Assembly: GCF_014656135.1 (NCBI RefSeq)
Contig: NZ_BNBV01000020.1
Location: forward strand, 62,001 to 126,000
Origin: Streptomyces thermodiastaticus
GTDB lineage: Bacteria; Actinomycetota; Actinomycetes; Streptomycetales; Streptomycetaceae
Reading direction: 5' to 3'
Length of the DNA: 64,000 nt
This document shows positions 35,150 to 44,539 of the stretch, in pieces. Both the position numbers and the translations under genes were made by a program. Every line of letters starts with the position of its first letter. Within the stretch, counting starts at the first letter, position 1. The notes below the pieces were generated by a model. The model was not told where the DNA came from. It saw only the letters and a list, made by a program, of their open reading frames with translations, and did no database searches.

Positions 35150-36508
35150 GTGGCCGCGCCACTGCAGCTGACTCGGATGCACCGCGTGCTCATCGGCGTG
35201 GTCGTGACAGGCGCACTGATCATCGCCGGGATCGGCTTCGCGGGTTCGTACGCGGCGGTGCGCACACTGGCCGTCAAAAAGGGTTTCGGCACCTTCAGTT
35301 ATGTGTTCCCGGTCGGTATCGACGCGGGTATCTGTGTGCTGCTCGCCCTGGACCTGCTGCTGACCTGGATCCGGATGCCCTTCCCGCTGCTGCGTCAGAC
35401 GGCGTGGCTGCTGACCGCGGCGACCATCGCGTTCAACGGTGCGGCCGCCTGGCCCGACCCGCTGGGCGTGGGCATGCACGCGGTGATCCCGGTGCTGTTC
35501 GTGGTGGCGGTGGAGGCCGCCCGGCACGCCATCGGGCGGATCGCGGACATCACGGCGGACAAGCACATGGAAGGGGTGCGGCTGACCCGCTGGCTGCTGT
35601 CCCCGGTGCCCACGTTCCTGCTGTGGCGGCGGATGAAGCTGTGGGAGCTGCGCTCCTACGACCAGGTGATCAAGCTGGAGCAGGAGCGGCTCGTCTACCA
35701 GGCGCGGCTGCGGTCCCGGTTCGGGCGGGCCTGGCGGCGCAAGGCTCCGGTGGAGTCGCTGATGCCGCTGCGGCTGGCCCGGTACGGGGTGCCGCTCGCG
35801 GAGACGGCCCCGGCGGGGCTGGCGGCGGCGGGCATCGAGCCGGTGCTGATCCCGCCGGCCCCGCAGGCCGAGCCGGCCGCGGCCGAGCGCGCCGCCGTAC
35901 CGGCCGCGGCACCCGCCGGCGCCCGGCAGCCGCAGCTCGGCCCCGCCTTGGACGGGCAGCAGGCGCCGGAGCCGGAGACGAGCCCCTGGTTCAACGCGCC
36001 GCGCCAGATCGAGTACCACGGCGACTACGACCCCACGTACGACCCGGCCGAGCAGTACGCGCACTGGTACGAGGAGCAGCGGCAGGCGGAGCAGTACCGG
36101 GACCAGTACGAGGAGGAGCCGCCGCCGTACGAGCCGGCCCCCGAGGAGACGGGCAGCTTCCCGATCCCCCAGCAGGTCCCGCAGGACGTCCACCAGCAGG
36201 TCCCGCAGGACGTCCACCAGCAGGTCCCGCAGGAGACGGCGCAGCAGCCGCAGATCCCGCAGCAGCGCATGGCCGCCGGCCTCGAACAGGCCGAGGGGCA
36301 GGCCCCGGCGCCGGCGGAGCCGGACGAGGAGGAGCTGTACCGCCTCTTCCGGGAGTCGGTCGGCGAAACCCTGCCCACGCCGGGCGAGTTCTCGACGGTG
36401 CTGGAGGCGGCGTACGGCCTGGCGCTGCCGGTCCGCGAGGTCGCGCGCATGGTCAACCGGTTCGGCAACCGCTTCAACGCGGAGATGACCGAGGACCACA
36501 TCCCCTGA
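35150..36508 (+). CDS. DUF2637-domain membrane protein
   Basis: A 452-residue protein. The N-terminal DUF2637 region (about 8-175) has four membrane helices, with LLTWIRMPFPLLRQTAWLLT between helices 2 and 3. A basic segment (WRRMKLWELRSYDQ) and a long Pro/Glu/Gln-rich cytosolic part follow, including repeated QQVPQDVH units, and a final helical domain (about 400-452, LYRLFRESVGETLPTPGEF to NRFNAEMTEDH). The DUF2637 family is linked to Streptomyces plasmid spread (SpdB) and to chromosomal genes of unknown role. GGGAGGGGAG precedes the GTG. Confidence 0.9.
   Translation: MAAPLQLTRMHRVLIGVVVTGALIIAGIGFAGSYAAVRTLAVKKGFGTFSYVFPVGIDAGICVLLALDLLLTWIRMPFPLLRQTAWLLTAATIAFNGAAAWPDPLGVGMHAVIPVLFVVAVEAARHAIGRIADITADKHMEGVRLTRWLLSPVPTFLLWRRMKLWELRSYDQVIKLEQERLVYQARLRSRFGRAWRRKAPVESLMPLRLARYGVPLAETAPAGLAAAGIEPVLIPPAPQAEPAAAERAAVPAAAPAGARQPQLGPALDGQQAPEPETSPWFNAPRQIEYHGDYDPTYDPAEQYAHWYEEQRQAEQYRDQYEEEPPPYEPAPEETGSFPIPQQVPQDVHQQVPQDVHQQVPQETAQQPQIPQQRMAAGLEQAEGQAPAPAEPDEEELYRLFRESVGETLPTPGEFSTVLEAAYGLALPVREVARMVNRFGNRFNAEMTEDHIP
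36170..36234 (+). repeat. 24-bp in-frame repeats in the DUF2637 gene
   Basis: Two full copies and one partial copy of a 24-bp unit (36170-36193, 36194-36217, 36218-36234) encode QQVPQDVH. The copies are identical in DNA, so the expansion is recent. Confidence 0.85.
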
Positions 36509-36540
36509 CGCCCGCGCGCGTCACGCATCACGAAAGGCAC

Positions 36541-36579
36541 GAAAGGGGGGTGCCCGGTGTCACCGGGCACCCCCCTTTC
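36541..36579. terminator. Bidirectional terminator
   Basis: A near-perfect 19-bp inverted repeat (36541-36559 with 36561-36579), GAAAGGGGGGTGCCCGG and its complement, lies between the convergent DUF2637 and lysS genes. Confidence 0.9.
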
Positions 36580-36608
36580 GGCTGTCCGCGTCTCCTTGCG
36601 CGGTCCCC

Positions 36609-38354
36609 TTACGCGCCGAGCAGCGTGCGGACCCGCTCCTGGCCCACCGCGAGCAGCAGGGTGGGCAGACGCGGACCGGTGTCACGGCCGACGAGCAGGC
36701 GGTACAGCAGCGCGAAGAACGACCGCTGGGCAGTCTTGATCTCCGGCGGCAGCTCCTTCGGGCCGGCGTCGGCGGAGAACCCGGCCTGGACCTTCGGCAC
36801 GCCGTAGACGAGGTGGGTGAGCCCGTCCAGGGACCAGTGGTCGGCCAGACCGTCGAGCAGCAGCCCGATGGACTGCCGGGACGTCTCGTCGAGCGACTTC
36901 AGCAGCTCGGTGTCCGGCTCCTCGCGGACGATGGTCCGCTGGTCGGCGGGGACGTGGGTGTTGATCCACGCCTCGGCCTTGTCGTACCGGGGCCGGGCCT
37001 CGTCCAGCGAGGTCAGCGGGTTGTCCGGGTCCAGGTCGCGCAGGATGCGCAGGGCCTGGTCCTGGTGGCCGGCGGTGATGTCGGCGACGGACGCCAGCGT
37101 GCGGTACGGCAGCGGGCGCGGCGTCTTCGGCAGCTCGCCGGAGGCGGTGCCCACGGCCCGCGTGTAGGCCGCGATGTCACCGGGGAGCGCGGTGCCGTCG
37201 GCGACCTTGGCGGTGAGCCGGTCCCACTCGTCGTACAGCCGCTGGATCTCCTGGTCGAAGGCGACCTTGAAGGACTGGTTGGGCTTGCGCCGGGCGTACA
37301 GCCACCGCAGCAGCTGCGGCTCCATGATCTTCAGCGCGTCGGCCGGGGTGGGCACGCCGCCCCGCGAGGAGGACATCTTCGCCATGCCGGTGATGCCGAC
37401 GAAGGCGTACATCGGGCCGATGGGCTGCTTGCCGCCGAAGATCGGCACGATCTGCCCGCCGACCTGGTACGAGGAGCCCGGCGAGGAGTGGTCGACACCG
37501 GAGGGCTCGAAGATCACGCCCTCGTAGGCCCAGCGCATGGGCCAGTCGACCTTCCACACCAGCTTGCCGCGGTTGAACTCGCTGAGCCGGACGGTCTCGG
37601 AGAAGCCGCACGCGCCGCAGGCGTACGTCATCTCGGTGGAGTCGTCGTCGTAGGAGGTGACGGTGGTGAAGTCCTTCTCGCAGTTGCCGCAGTACGGCTT
37701 GTACGGGAAGTACCCGGCGGAGCCGGCCGAGCCGTCGTCCTCGGCGGCGGCACCCGAGCCCTCGGCGGCCTCCAGCTCGGCCTCGTCGACCGGCTTGGTG
37801 CGGGCCTGCTGCTTCTTCTGGTCGGCCGGCTTGGGCTTGGTGCGGTACTGGGCGAGGATCGCGTCGATCTCGGCGCGGTGCTTCATCGCGTGCAGAATCT
37901 GCTCGCGGTAGGCACCGGAGGTGTACTTCTCGGTCTGGCTGATGCCGTCGAACTCCACACCCAGCTCGGCCAGCGACGCGATCATCGCGGCCTTGAAGTG
38001 CTCGGCCCAGTTCGGGTACTGCGAGCCCCGGGGCGCGGGCACCGAGGTCAGGGGCTTGCCGATGTGCTCGGCCCACGACTCGTCGATGCCCTCGACCCCC
38101 GCCGGGACCTTGCGGTAGCGGTCGAAGTCGTCCCAGGAGATCAGGTGCCGCACCTCGTACCCGCGGCGGCGGGTCTCGTCGGCCACCAGGTGCGGGGTCA
38201 TGACCTCGCGGAGGTTCCCCAGGTGGATGGGGCCGGAGGGGGACAGACCGGACGCGACGACGACGGGTTTGCCCGGGGCCCGGCGCTCCGACTCCTCGAT
38301 GACCTCGTCCGCGAAACGGGAGACCCAGTCGGTGGTCTCGGTGCTCTGAGCCAC
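36609..38354 (-). CDS. lysS: Lysyl-tRNA synthetase, class I
   Basis: A 581-residue class I LysRS (archaeal type, common in Streptomyces), which charges tRNA-Lys. The HIGH-like signature is SGLSPSGPIHLGN, the KMSKS-like loop is AKMSSSRGG, and two zinc-binding CxxC pairs lie in YCGNCEKDF and ACGACGF. An Ala/Glu-rich insert (about 190-215) sits before them. The start was set at GTG 38354, because GAGGA lies 10 nt upstream; a GTG at 38363 is also possible but leaves almost no spacing. It is divergent from argS. Confidence 0.95.
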   Translation of the reverse strand: MAQSTETTDWVSRFADEVIEESERRAPGKPVVVASGLSPSGPIHLGNLREVMTPHLVADETRRRGYEVRHLISWDDFDRYRKVPAGVEGIDESWAEHIGKPLTSVPAPRGSQYPNWAEHFKAAMIASLAELGVEFDGISQTEKYTSGAYREQILHAMKHRAEIDAILAQYRTKPKPADQKKQQARTKPVDEAELEAAEGSGAAAEDDGSAGSAGYFPYKPYCGNCEKDFTTVTSYDDDSTEMTYACGACGFSETVRLSEFNRGKLVWKVDWPMRWAYEGVIFEPSGVDHSSPGSSYQVGGQIVPIFGGKQPIGPMYAFVGITGMAKMSSSRGGVPTPADALKIMEPQLLRWLYARRKPNQSFKVAFDQEIQRLYDEWDRLTAKVADGTALPGDIAAYTRAVGTASGELPKTPRPLPYRTLASVADITAGHQDQALRILRDLDPDNPLTSLDEARPRYDKAEAWINTHVPADQRTIVREEPDTELLKSLDETSRQSIGLLLDGLADHWSLDGLTHLVYGVPKVQAGFSADAGPKELPPEIKTAQRSFFALLYRLLVGRDTGPRLPTLLLAVGQERVRTLLGA

Positions 38355-38623
38355 GATCGGCACGTCCTCTGTGTCTGAAAGGTTCTCGGTAGGTGGCCGC
38401 GGCAGGCCGTCCGGCTCTCCACGGGCGCCCGGCGGGTCGCCCGCCGGCCGCGGCCCGGCCGGTGCCATTGTCCCAGGCGCCCCGACTTCCACGAAAACGC
38501 CATTTCACCGGCGGGGCGAGACGTCCGGGGCGGGGCGGGCGCCGGACGAAAAAACTGGCTTTGCCCCCCGTGGGATACTGGGCGCGTCTATCCATTCCCA
38601 CGAGGAGAACGGCACCCATTCCT

Positions 38624-40393
38624 ATGGCCTCGGTCACGTCCCTCACATCCGCCGTCCACCAGCGCCTCGCGAACGCTCTCACGGCAGCCCTGCCGGAGCA
38701 CGCCGACGCGGACCCGCTGCTGCGACGCAGCGACCGGGCTGACTTCCAGGCCAACGGCATCCTGGCGCTGGCGAAGAAGGCGAAGGCGAACCCGCGAGAG
38801 CTGGCGACGCAGGTCGTCGAGCGCGTCGTCGGCGGTGACGTGATCCAGCAGGTCGAGGTCTCCGGCCCCGGCTTCCTGAACATCACGGTCACCGACAAGG
38901 CGATCATGGAGAACCTCGCCGCGCGTGCCGCGGACCCGGCCGGCCGGCTGGGCGTGCCGCACGCCGAGCGCACCGGCACCACCGTGATCGACTACGCGCA
39001 GCCGAACGTCGCCAAGGAGATGCACGTCGGCCATCTGCGGTCGGCGGTGATCGGCGACGCGGTGGTGAAGCTGCTGGAGTTCACCGGCGAGACGGTGATC
39101 CGCCGGCACCACATCGGCGACTGGGGCACCCAGTTCGGCATGCTCATCCAGTACCTGGACGAGCACCCGCACGAGCTGGACCACAAGGCCGGCACGGTGA
39201 GCGGCGAGGAGGCGATGTCGAACCTCGACCGCCTCTACAAGGCCGCGCGCAAGCTGTTCGACTCCGACGAGGAGTTCAAGACCCGCGCCCGGCGCCGCGT
39301 GGTGGACCTCCAGGCCGGCGACCCGCACACGCTCGCCATGTGGCAGAAGTTCGTCGACGAGTCGAAGATCTACTTCTACTCCGTCTTCGAGAAGCTGGAC
39401 ATGGAGATCCGCGACGCCGACATCGTCGGCGAGTCCGGGTACAACGACATGCTCGCGGAGACCTGCCGGCTGCTGGAGGAGTCCGGTGTCGCGGTCCGCT
39501 CCGAGGGCGCGCTGTGCGTGTTCTTCGACGACGTCAAGGGCCCCGACGGCAAGCCGGTCCCGCTGATCGTGCAGAAGTCCGACGGCGGCTACGGCTACGC
39601 GGCCACCGACCTGTCCGCGATCCGCGACCGCGTGTTCGACCTCAAGGCGGACACCCTGCTGTACGTGGTGGACGCCCGCCAGTCGCTGCACTTCAAGATG
39701 GTCTTCGAGACCGCCCGCCGGGCCGGCTGGCTCGGTGACGGCGTCCGCGCCCACCAGCTGGCGTTCGGCACCGTGCTCGGCAAGGACGGCAAGCCGTTCA
39801 AGACCCGCGAGGGCGAGACGGTCAAGCTGGAGGACCTGCTCGACGAGGCGGTGGAGCGGGCCACAGCCGTGGTCCGGGAGAAGGCCGAGAAGGTCGGCCT
39901 GTCCGAGGAGGAGATCGTCGAGAACGGCCGGTACGTCGGCATCGGCGCGGTGAAGTACGCCGACCTGTCCACGTCCGCCGTGCGCGACTACAAGTTCGAC
40001 CTGGACCAGATGGTCTCGCTCAACGGCGACACCTCCGTCTACCTCCAGTACGCCTATGCCCGGATCCAGTCCATCCTCCGCAAGGCCGGCGAAGCCCGCC
40101 CGGTCGCCCACCCGGAACTGGAACTGGCCCCGGCGGAGCGGGCGCTGGGCCTGCAGCTGGACCAGTTCGGCGAGACGGTCCTGGAGGTCGCGGCCTCCTG
40201 GGAGCCGCACAAGCTGGCCGCCTATCTGTACCAGCTGGCGACGCTGCTGACGGCGTTCTACGACCAGTGCCCGGTGCTGAAGGCCGACACCCCCGAGCAG
40301 GTGGAGAACCGCCTGTTCCTGGTGGACCTCACGGCCCGCACCCTGCACCAGGGCATGGCCCTGCTGGGCATCCGGACGCCCGAGCGGCTCTGA
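38624..40393 (+). CDS. argS: Arginyl-tRNA synthetase
   Basis: A 589-residue class I ArgRS. It has the N-terminal Add1 domain (about 1-110), the HIGH-like signature [17 protein letters not shown], a catalytic core with the relaxed KMSKS loop [11 protein letters not shown], and a C-terminal anticodon-binding helical domain (DALR, about 460-589). The ATG 38624 matches known starts (MASVTSL), yet GAGGAG is 16 nt upstream, far for a start; an ATT codon at 38618 has better spacing. A long terminator follows within 30 nt. Confidence 0.96.
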   Translation: MASVTSLTSAVHQRLANALTAALPEHADADPLLRRSDRADFQANGILALAKKAKANPRELATQVVERVVGGDVIQQVEVSGPGFLNITVTDKAIMENLAARAADPAGRLGVPHAERTGTTVIDYAQPNVAKEMHVGHLRSAVIGDAVVKLLEFTGETVIRRHHIGDWGTQFGMLIQYLDEHPHELDHKAGTVSGEEAMSNLDRLYKAARKLFDSDEEFKTRARRRVVDLQAGDPHTLAMWQKFVDESKIYFYSVFEKLDMEIRDADIVGESGYNDMLAETCRLLEESGVAVRSEGALCVFFDDVKGPDGKPVPLIVQKSDGGYGYAATDLSAIRDRVFDLKADTLLYVVDARQSLHFKMVFETARRAGWLGDGVRAHQLAFGTVLGKDGKPFKTREGETVKLEDLLDEAVERATAVVREKAEKVGLSEEEIVENGRYVGIGAVKYADLSTSAVRDYKFDLDQMVSLNGDTSVYLQYAYARIQSILRKAGEARPVAHPELELAPAERALGLQLDQFGETVLEVAASWEPHKLAAYLYQLATLLTAFYDQCPVLKADTPEQVENRLFLVDLTARTLHQGMALLGIRTPERL

Positions 40394-40742
40394 CCCGTCG
40401 CGTCCGCATCACTCATCACCACGACGCAGGGCGGCGTCCTCCCCCGCAGGACGCCGCCCTGCGTCGTGTCCGGCTGCCGCGGCCGACTCCCCGCGAACGA
40501 GACTGCACCGGGGCCGGCCCGGCCCGCCACAGCCCGGCCCCGGATGACGGCCTTACGGGACGTCCCACGCGCTGACCAGCGAAAATGCCGTCACGGGAGA
40601 CGGCACGGCGGGACGGCGGACACGGCCGCGAGTGGCCGGATTCGCCCCGGTGCGGGAATTACGGACCGGTACGGGTCCTCTCCGCCGGGGCAGTATCCGT
40701 AAAGGTCCGGCACCAGGACCAGGGGAACGCAAGTGGGGGAAC
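40394..40742. other. Gap between argS and the HTH regulator pair
   Basis: Apart from the argS terminator, this region should hold the promoter of the regulator pair. No clear promoter hexamers stand out; an inverted repeat TTACGGACCG...CGGTACGGGTCC-like lies near 40657-40680. No gene is supported. Confidence 0.5.
40421..40467 (+). terminator. argS terminator
   Basis: A perfect 20-bp stem: ACGACGCAGGGCGGCGTCCT (40421-40440) with its complement (40448-40467) around a 7-nt loop, starting 27 nt after the argS stop. Confidence 0.92.
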
Positions 40743-41606
40743 ATGTCGCGGTGGAGAGAGCTGCCTGCCGATCTGCATCCACGGGTCCGTCAGCTGGTGG
40801 TGGCCCTGCGGCGGCTGAAGGACCACAGCGGGCTGAGCCTGCGGCAACTGGCGGCGAAGACGGGATACAGCGCGAAGTCGTGGGAACGGTATCTCGGCGG
40901 CCGGTCGCTGCCGCCGAGGGACGCCGTCGAGGCCCTCGCCAGGATCGGCGCCGGCGACCCGACCCGGCTGCTGGCCCTGTACGAGGTCGCCGCGGACGCG
41001 TGGGAACGCGCACGCGGGCATGCCGGCGCGCCCCCGCAGGCGGCCGGAGGCCGTGCCGCACCCGCCGGGGCACGGCACGAGAGGACGGACGGCACCGGGA
41101 ACAGGAGCACGGACGGCACCGGCCTGCCGGACGACGTGGTGACCGGACCGGCATGGCGGCGGCCGCGCGGCCGCGCACTGCACATCGCGGCCGTGGCGGC
41201 GGTGGTCACCCTGGTGCTGGCCGTCTCCTCGGTGATCCTGGTGCTCACCCGGTACTCCGGCGGCGACGGCCCCGAGGCCGCACGCACCGCCGCCTCCACC
41301 CCCGCGCTTCAGGCGGCGGCACCCTCGCCGTCCCGGCCCACGTACACCTGCCGCTTCCAACGGCACGACGGCGCGTGGTACGCGGGCAACAGCCGCACCC
41401 AGGACGCCATCCTCGACACCGGCCTGGCCGGGCCGGACATCGCCGAGGCCCAGTGCCTGCTGCGCCGGGCCGGGTTCGACCCCGGCGAGGTGGACGGCAT
41501 CTACGGGCCGAGGACGCAGAGCGCCGTCAAACGCCTCCAGCATCACGCCGGGCTGGTGGTGGACGGCATCGTCGGCCCCCACACCTGGCGGGTGTTGCGG
41601 GGATGA
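40743..41606 (+). CDS. Membrane-anchored HTH regulator with extracellular peptidoglycan-binding domain
   Basis: The 287-residue product has three parts: a cytosolic XRE-type helix-turn-helix (about 15-75, LSLRQLAAKTGYSAKSWERY), one hydrophobic helix (about 140-165), and an outside part ending in a PG_binding_1 domain (about 215-287, AQCLLRRAGFDPGEVDGIYG and VVDGIVGPHTW). Such an order suggests a regulator that reads the cell wall and binds DNA directly. GGGGGAAC precedes the ATG at 40743. Its stop overlaps the start of the next gene (ATGA), which has the same kind of HTH. Confidence 0.85.
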   Translation: MSRWRELPADLHPRVRQLVVALRRLKDHSGLSLRQLAAKTGYSAKSWERYLGGRSLPPRDAVEALARIGAGDPTRLLALYEVAADAWERARGHAGAPPQAAGGRAAPAGARHERTDGTGNRSTDGTGLPDDVVTGPAWRRPRGRALHIAAVAAVVTLVLAVSSVILVLTRYSGGDGPEAARTAASTPALQAAAPSPSRPTYTCRFQRHDGAWYAGNSRTQDAILDTGLAGPDIAEAQCLLRRAGFDPGEVDGIYGPRTQSAVKRLQHHAGLVVDGIVGPHTWRVLRG

Positions 41607-42622
41607 CAGCACCCGACCGGCCGGCACCGCCGTCCCGCTCCTCGTCCGCCGCGTCCGCGCCGTCGCCGTCCCCGGAGCTGGCCCGGCTGACCGCCGCGCT
41701 CCGTCAGCTGCGGCAGCGCACCGGTCTGAGCCTGGCGGCCCTGGCGCAGCGGACCACCTACAGCAAGTCCTCCTGGGAGCGCTATCTCAACGGCAAGACG
41801 CTGCCGCCGCGCCGCGCCGTGGAGGACCTGTGCCTGCTGGCCCGCGAACCGGCGGGACGCTGTCTGGCGCTGTGGGAGATCGCGGAGTCCGAGTGGTCCC
41901 GCCGCTCGGCCGCGCCGCCCGCAACGCCGGCCCCGGCCCCGCCCGACGCCACCGCGCCGCCACCGTCGGGCTCCCCGGCATCGTCCGGCTCCCCGGCACC
42001 GTCGGGCTCCGCGGCACCGTCCGGCTCCCCTGACGCGGCCGCCGGAGCCGCCTCGGCCGACGGCCCCGCCCGGCCGCGGCGGTCCGGGTGGTTCCGGCGG
42101 CGGGGCGGTGCCGCGCTGGCGGTGCTGGTGTCGGTGTGCGCGGTGACCGTCGGCAGCCTGGCCGCCGCACTGGCGGTGCTGCCGCACCGCGAGGCGCCGC
42201 CCCGGCCGTCGCTGTCCGCACCGCCGGCCTCCCCCGGACCCCGCTGCCGCGGAACGTCCTGCGAGGGCCGGGACCCGATGCAGCTGGGCTGCGCCCTCCA
42301 CCTGGTCACCGTCGCCTCGTACCGCACGGCCACGGACGCCCGGCTGGAGCTGCGCTACCACGAGCAGTGCCGGGCCGGCTGGGCCCGGATCTGGCACTCA
42401 CGGATCGGCGACCGGCTCACCATGACCGCGGGCGGGCCCACCCGCACCGTCACGGTGCGCGACAGCATCGACGCCGCGTCCTACGTGTACACCCCGATGA
42501 CCGCGGCCCGCCCCGGCACACTGCTGCGCGCCTGCTTCCATCCGGCGGGCGGCGGCAGGACGGAGTGCTTCACCGGCCGGGTGCGGCCCAAGGCCTCGCA
42601 CACACCGCCGGCGACGCGGTGA
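41603..42622 (+). CDS. Membrane-anchored HTH regulator with DUF2690-type extracellular domain
   Basis: The 339-residue product has an N-terminal XRE-type HTH (about 28-85; LSLAALAQRTTYSKSSWERY shares most residues with its neighbour), a Pro/Ser/Ala linker with repeated GSPASSGSPAPSGS units, one membrane helix (about 170-190) and an outer DUF2690 domain (about 215-320). The latter has the typical cysteines in CRGTSCEGRDPMQLGC and the LELRYHEQCRAGWARI segment. It overlaps the preceding gene by 4 nt, so the pair forms an operon. Confidence 0.85.
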   Translation: MTAPDRPAPPSRSSSAASAPSPSPELARLTAALRQLRQRTGLSLAALAQRTTYSKSSWERYLNGKTLPPRRAVEDLCLLAREPAGRCLALWEIAESEWSRRSAAPPATPAPAPPDATAPPPSGSPASSGSPAPSGSAAPSGSPDAAAGAASADGPARPRRSGWFRRRGGAALAVLVSVCAVTVGSLAAALAVLPHREAPPRPSLSAPPASPGPRCRGTSCEGRDPMQLGCALHLVTVASYRTATDARLELRYHEQCRAGWARIWHSRIGDRLTMTAGGPTRTVTVRDSIDAASYVYTPMTAARPGTLLRACFHPAGGGRTECFTGRVRPKASHTPPATR

Positions 42623-42746
42623 CACCGGCGCAGGCCGCGCACCCACCGCCGACGACAGGGGTGACACCGGCGTACGCCCCGGCCCCCGGCTGCGGGCGCG
42701 GCACGACCGCCGCGGCGCCCGCGCCCGACGGCCGGCCCCGGACGGC

Positions 42747-44318
42747 TCAGGAGCCCTCGATCACCTCCCAGTCGCTCTGGCCCAGCGGCATCGCGTAGTA
42801 CTTCTTCCCGGAGGCGCTGGTGCGGAAGGGCTTGCCGTGGTCGTCGATCCGCACGGTGCCGTGCCGGCTGCCGCTGGACCAGTCCAGCTCCAGGTACCAG
42901 CGCACGTCGTGCCCGCTGGTGTGGGCCTTGACGTAGAACACCTCGGGGTCGGACTCGCTCACCTTGTACGGGAACGGACGCTGCCCGGCGATCGGCTGGA
43001 CCAGCGGGTTGCCCGCGTCGAGCGCGATGTCGAAGGCGGCGGTGTCCACACCGCCGCCGCAGCCGTCGCCCATCGCGTACTTGCTCCACGTCAGCGGGGC
43101 GCCGCTGCCGACCACGCGCACATGCAGGTCCTGCAGCACGACGGTCTGCGCGCCGGTGCCCTGGATGGTCAGCGCCACCGTCTGGTGGTCGGCGGCGACC
43201 GCGCCCATCGCGGCGACCCAGCCCTCCGCGTCCTGCTGCGCCGGCGGCGGCGGAACGTTCTGCGGACTGCGGTCGACCAGCATGCTCTGCTCGCAGGGCA
43301 CGTCCCAGTAGTAGGGCATGGTGTTCACCGTGACGGGCACCGCCGGCACCTGGTCCGTGTCCGGACCGCCGGCGGCTCCGGCCGGTCTGCTCCCCGCCCC
43401 GGGAGTCCGCTGCGCGCGGTCGGACGCGGTGGCGCTCGGCGTGCTCCCGTCCTTCTTCCCGGACCGCGACGCCGAGGGGCTGGGCGAGGTGCTGTGCGAG
43501 GCGCTCGCGTGCGCGGCGGACGCGGTCACCGCGGCGTCCCGCACCGTGCTCGCCCGCTCGGAGTCCCTCGGCACCAGATTCACCACGAGGGCCGTCGCCG
43601 CGGCCACGGCCACGATCCCCGTCCCGGCGAGCACCGCCGTGGACCACTTCTTCTTCCGGAACCGCCGCGCGGGACCCGCCGCGTCCCCGGGCTGTGCACC
43701 ACCGCCCACGGTGGTCACTTCGACGGCCGGCACGACGACCGGCTCGTCGCCGCGCTCCGCGTCCTCCGCCCGGCCCGCGCCCTCGACGGCCGCGGCACCG
43801 CCGGCGACGGCGCCACCGCTTGTGGCGATCGCGTCCTCGCTGTCCTCGCTCGCCGCAGCGGCCGCCCCGCGGCCCCGCTCACGGTCCGCCGCGTCGCCGT
43901 CTCCGGCGGTCTCCTCGCCTGTCTTCTCAGCGTCCGCGCCGCGGCCGGTCGCGGCGGTGACCGCCTCGCCGGCCGTGGCCTCACCGGCTGTGGCCTTGCC
44001 CGCAGTGCCGCCCTGCCGCGGCTCCGCGGCCGCCGCACCCAAGGCTGCCGTGCCCCGCTCCTTGGCCGGCCGCTCGACGCCCCGCAGCACGTCCGCACGG
44101 ACCCAGCGCCGGTGCAGTTCGACCAGTTCCTCGGGTGTCGCCCGGCAGATGCGGGCCAGCCGCTCGACGGGGGCGTACTCCGTCGGTACGACGTCCCCGT
44201 TGACGTAGCGGTGCACCGTGGACGCACTCATGTGCAGCCGTTTGCCGAGCGCCCCGTAACTGAGCCCGGACCGCTCTTTCAGCTCGCGCAGAAGCTCGGC
44301 GAACTCCTCCCCCGCCAC
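42747..44318 (-). CDS. HTH regulator with membrane helix and extracellular domain
   Basis: A 523-residue product. The N-terminal XRE HTH (about 5-62: GLSYGALGKRLHMSASTVHRY) is followed by an Ala/Glu/Thr-rich cytosolic linker (about 85-225), one membrane helix (about 237-257, TAVLAGTGIVAVAAATALVV) and a large extracytoplasmic domain (about 330-523) with Cys in WDVPCEQSMLV and GDGCGGG. This outer domain is a Streptomyces-type module of unknown ligand. The GTG at 44318 follows GAAGG. The gene converges with the two-gene regulator operon. Confidence 0.85.
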   Translation of the reverse strand: MAGEEFAELLRELKERSGLSYGALGKRLHMSASTVHRYVNGDVVPTEYAPVERLARICRATPEELVELHRRWVRADVLRGVERPAKERGTAALGAAAAEPRQGGTAGKATAGEATAGEAVTAATGRGADAEKTGEETAGDGDAADRERGRGAAAAASEDSEDAIATSGGAVAGGAAAVEGAGRAEDAERGDEPVVVPAVEVTTVGGGAQPGDAAGPARRFRKKKWSTAVLAGTGIVAVAAATALVVNLVPRDSERASTVRDAAVTASAAHASASHSTSPSPSASRSGKKDGSTPSATASDRAQRTPGAGSRPAGAAGGPDTDQVPAVPVTVNTMPYYWDVPCEQSMLVDRSPQNVPPPPAQQDAEGWVAAMGAVAADHQTVALTIQGTGAQTVVLQDLHVRVVGSGAPLTWSKYAMGDGCGGGVDTAAFDIALDAGNPLVQPIAGQRPFPYKVSESDPEVFYVKAHTSGHDVRWYLELDWSSGSRHGTVRIDDHGKPFRTSASGKKYYAMPLGQSDWEVIEGS

Positions 44319-44539
44319 CCTTCTCTCCCTCCCCCCGTCTCACGCCCGCATTCCAGGCGGACCTTGTTCACCCAGGTCAGAGCCATTCCAGCGTTCCAGC
44401 GTCCCGCATATCGCGGCGTCGCTGGCAGCTGGAACGGATCTTCCCACAAGCTGTTGACCACCGAGGACGCCGCCTCGGCCAACCAACCGAACGGCACCTC
44501 ACCAACCACATTTCCTTCACACGACCCGGGGGATTTCCC

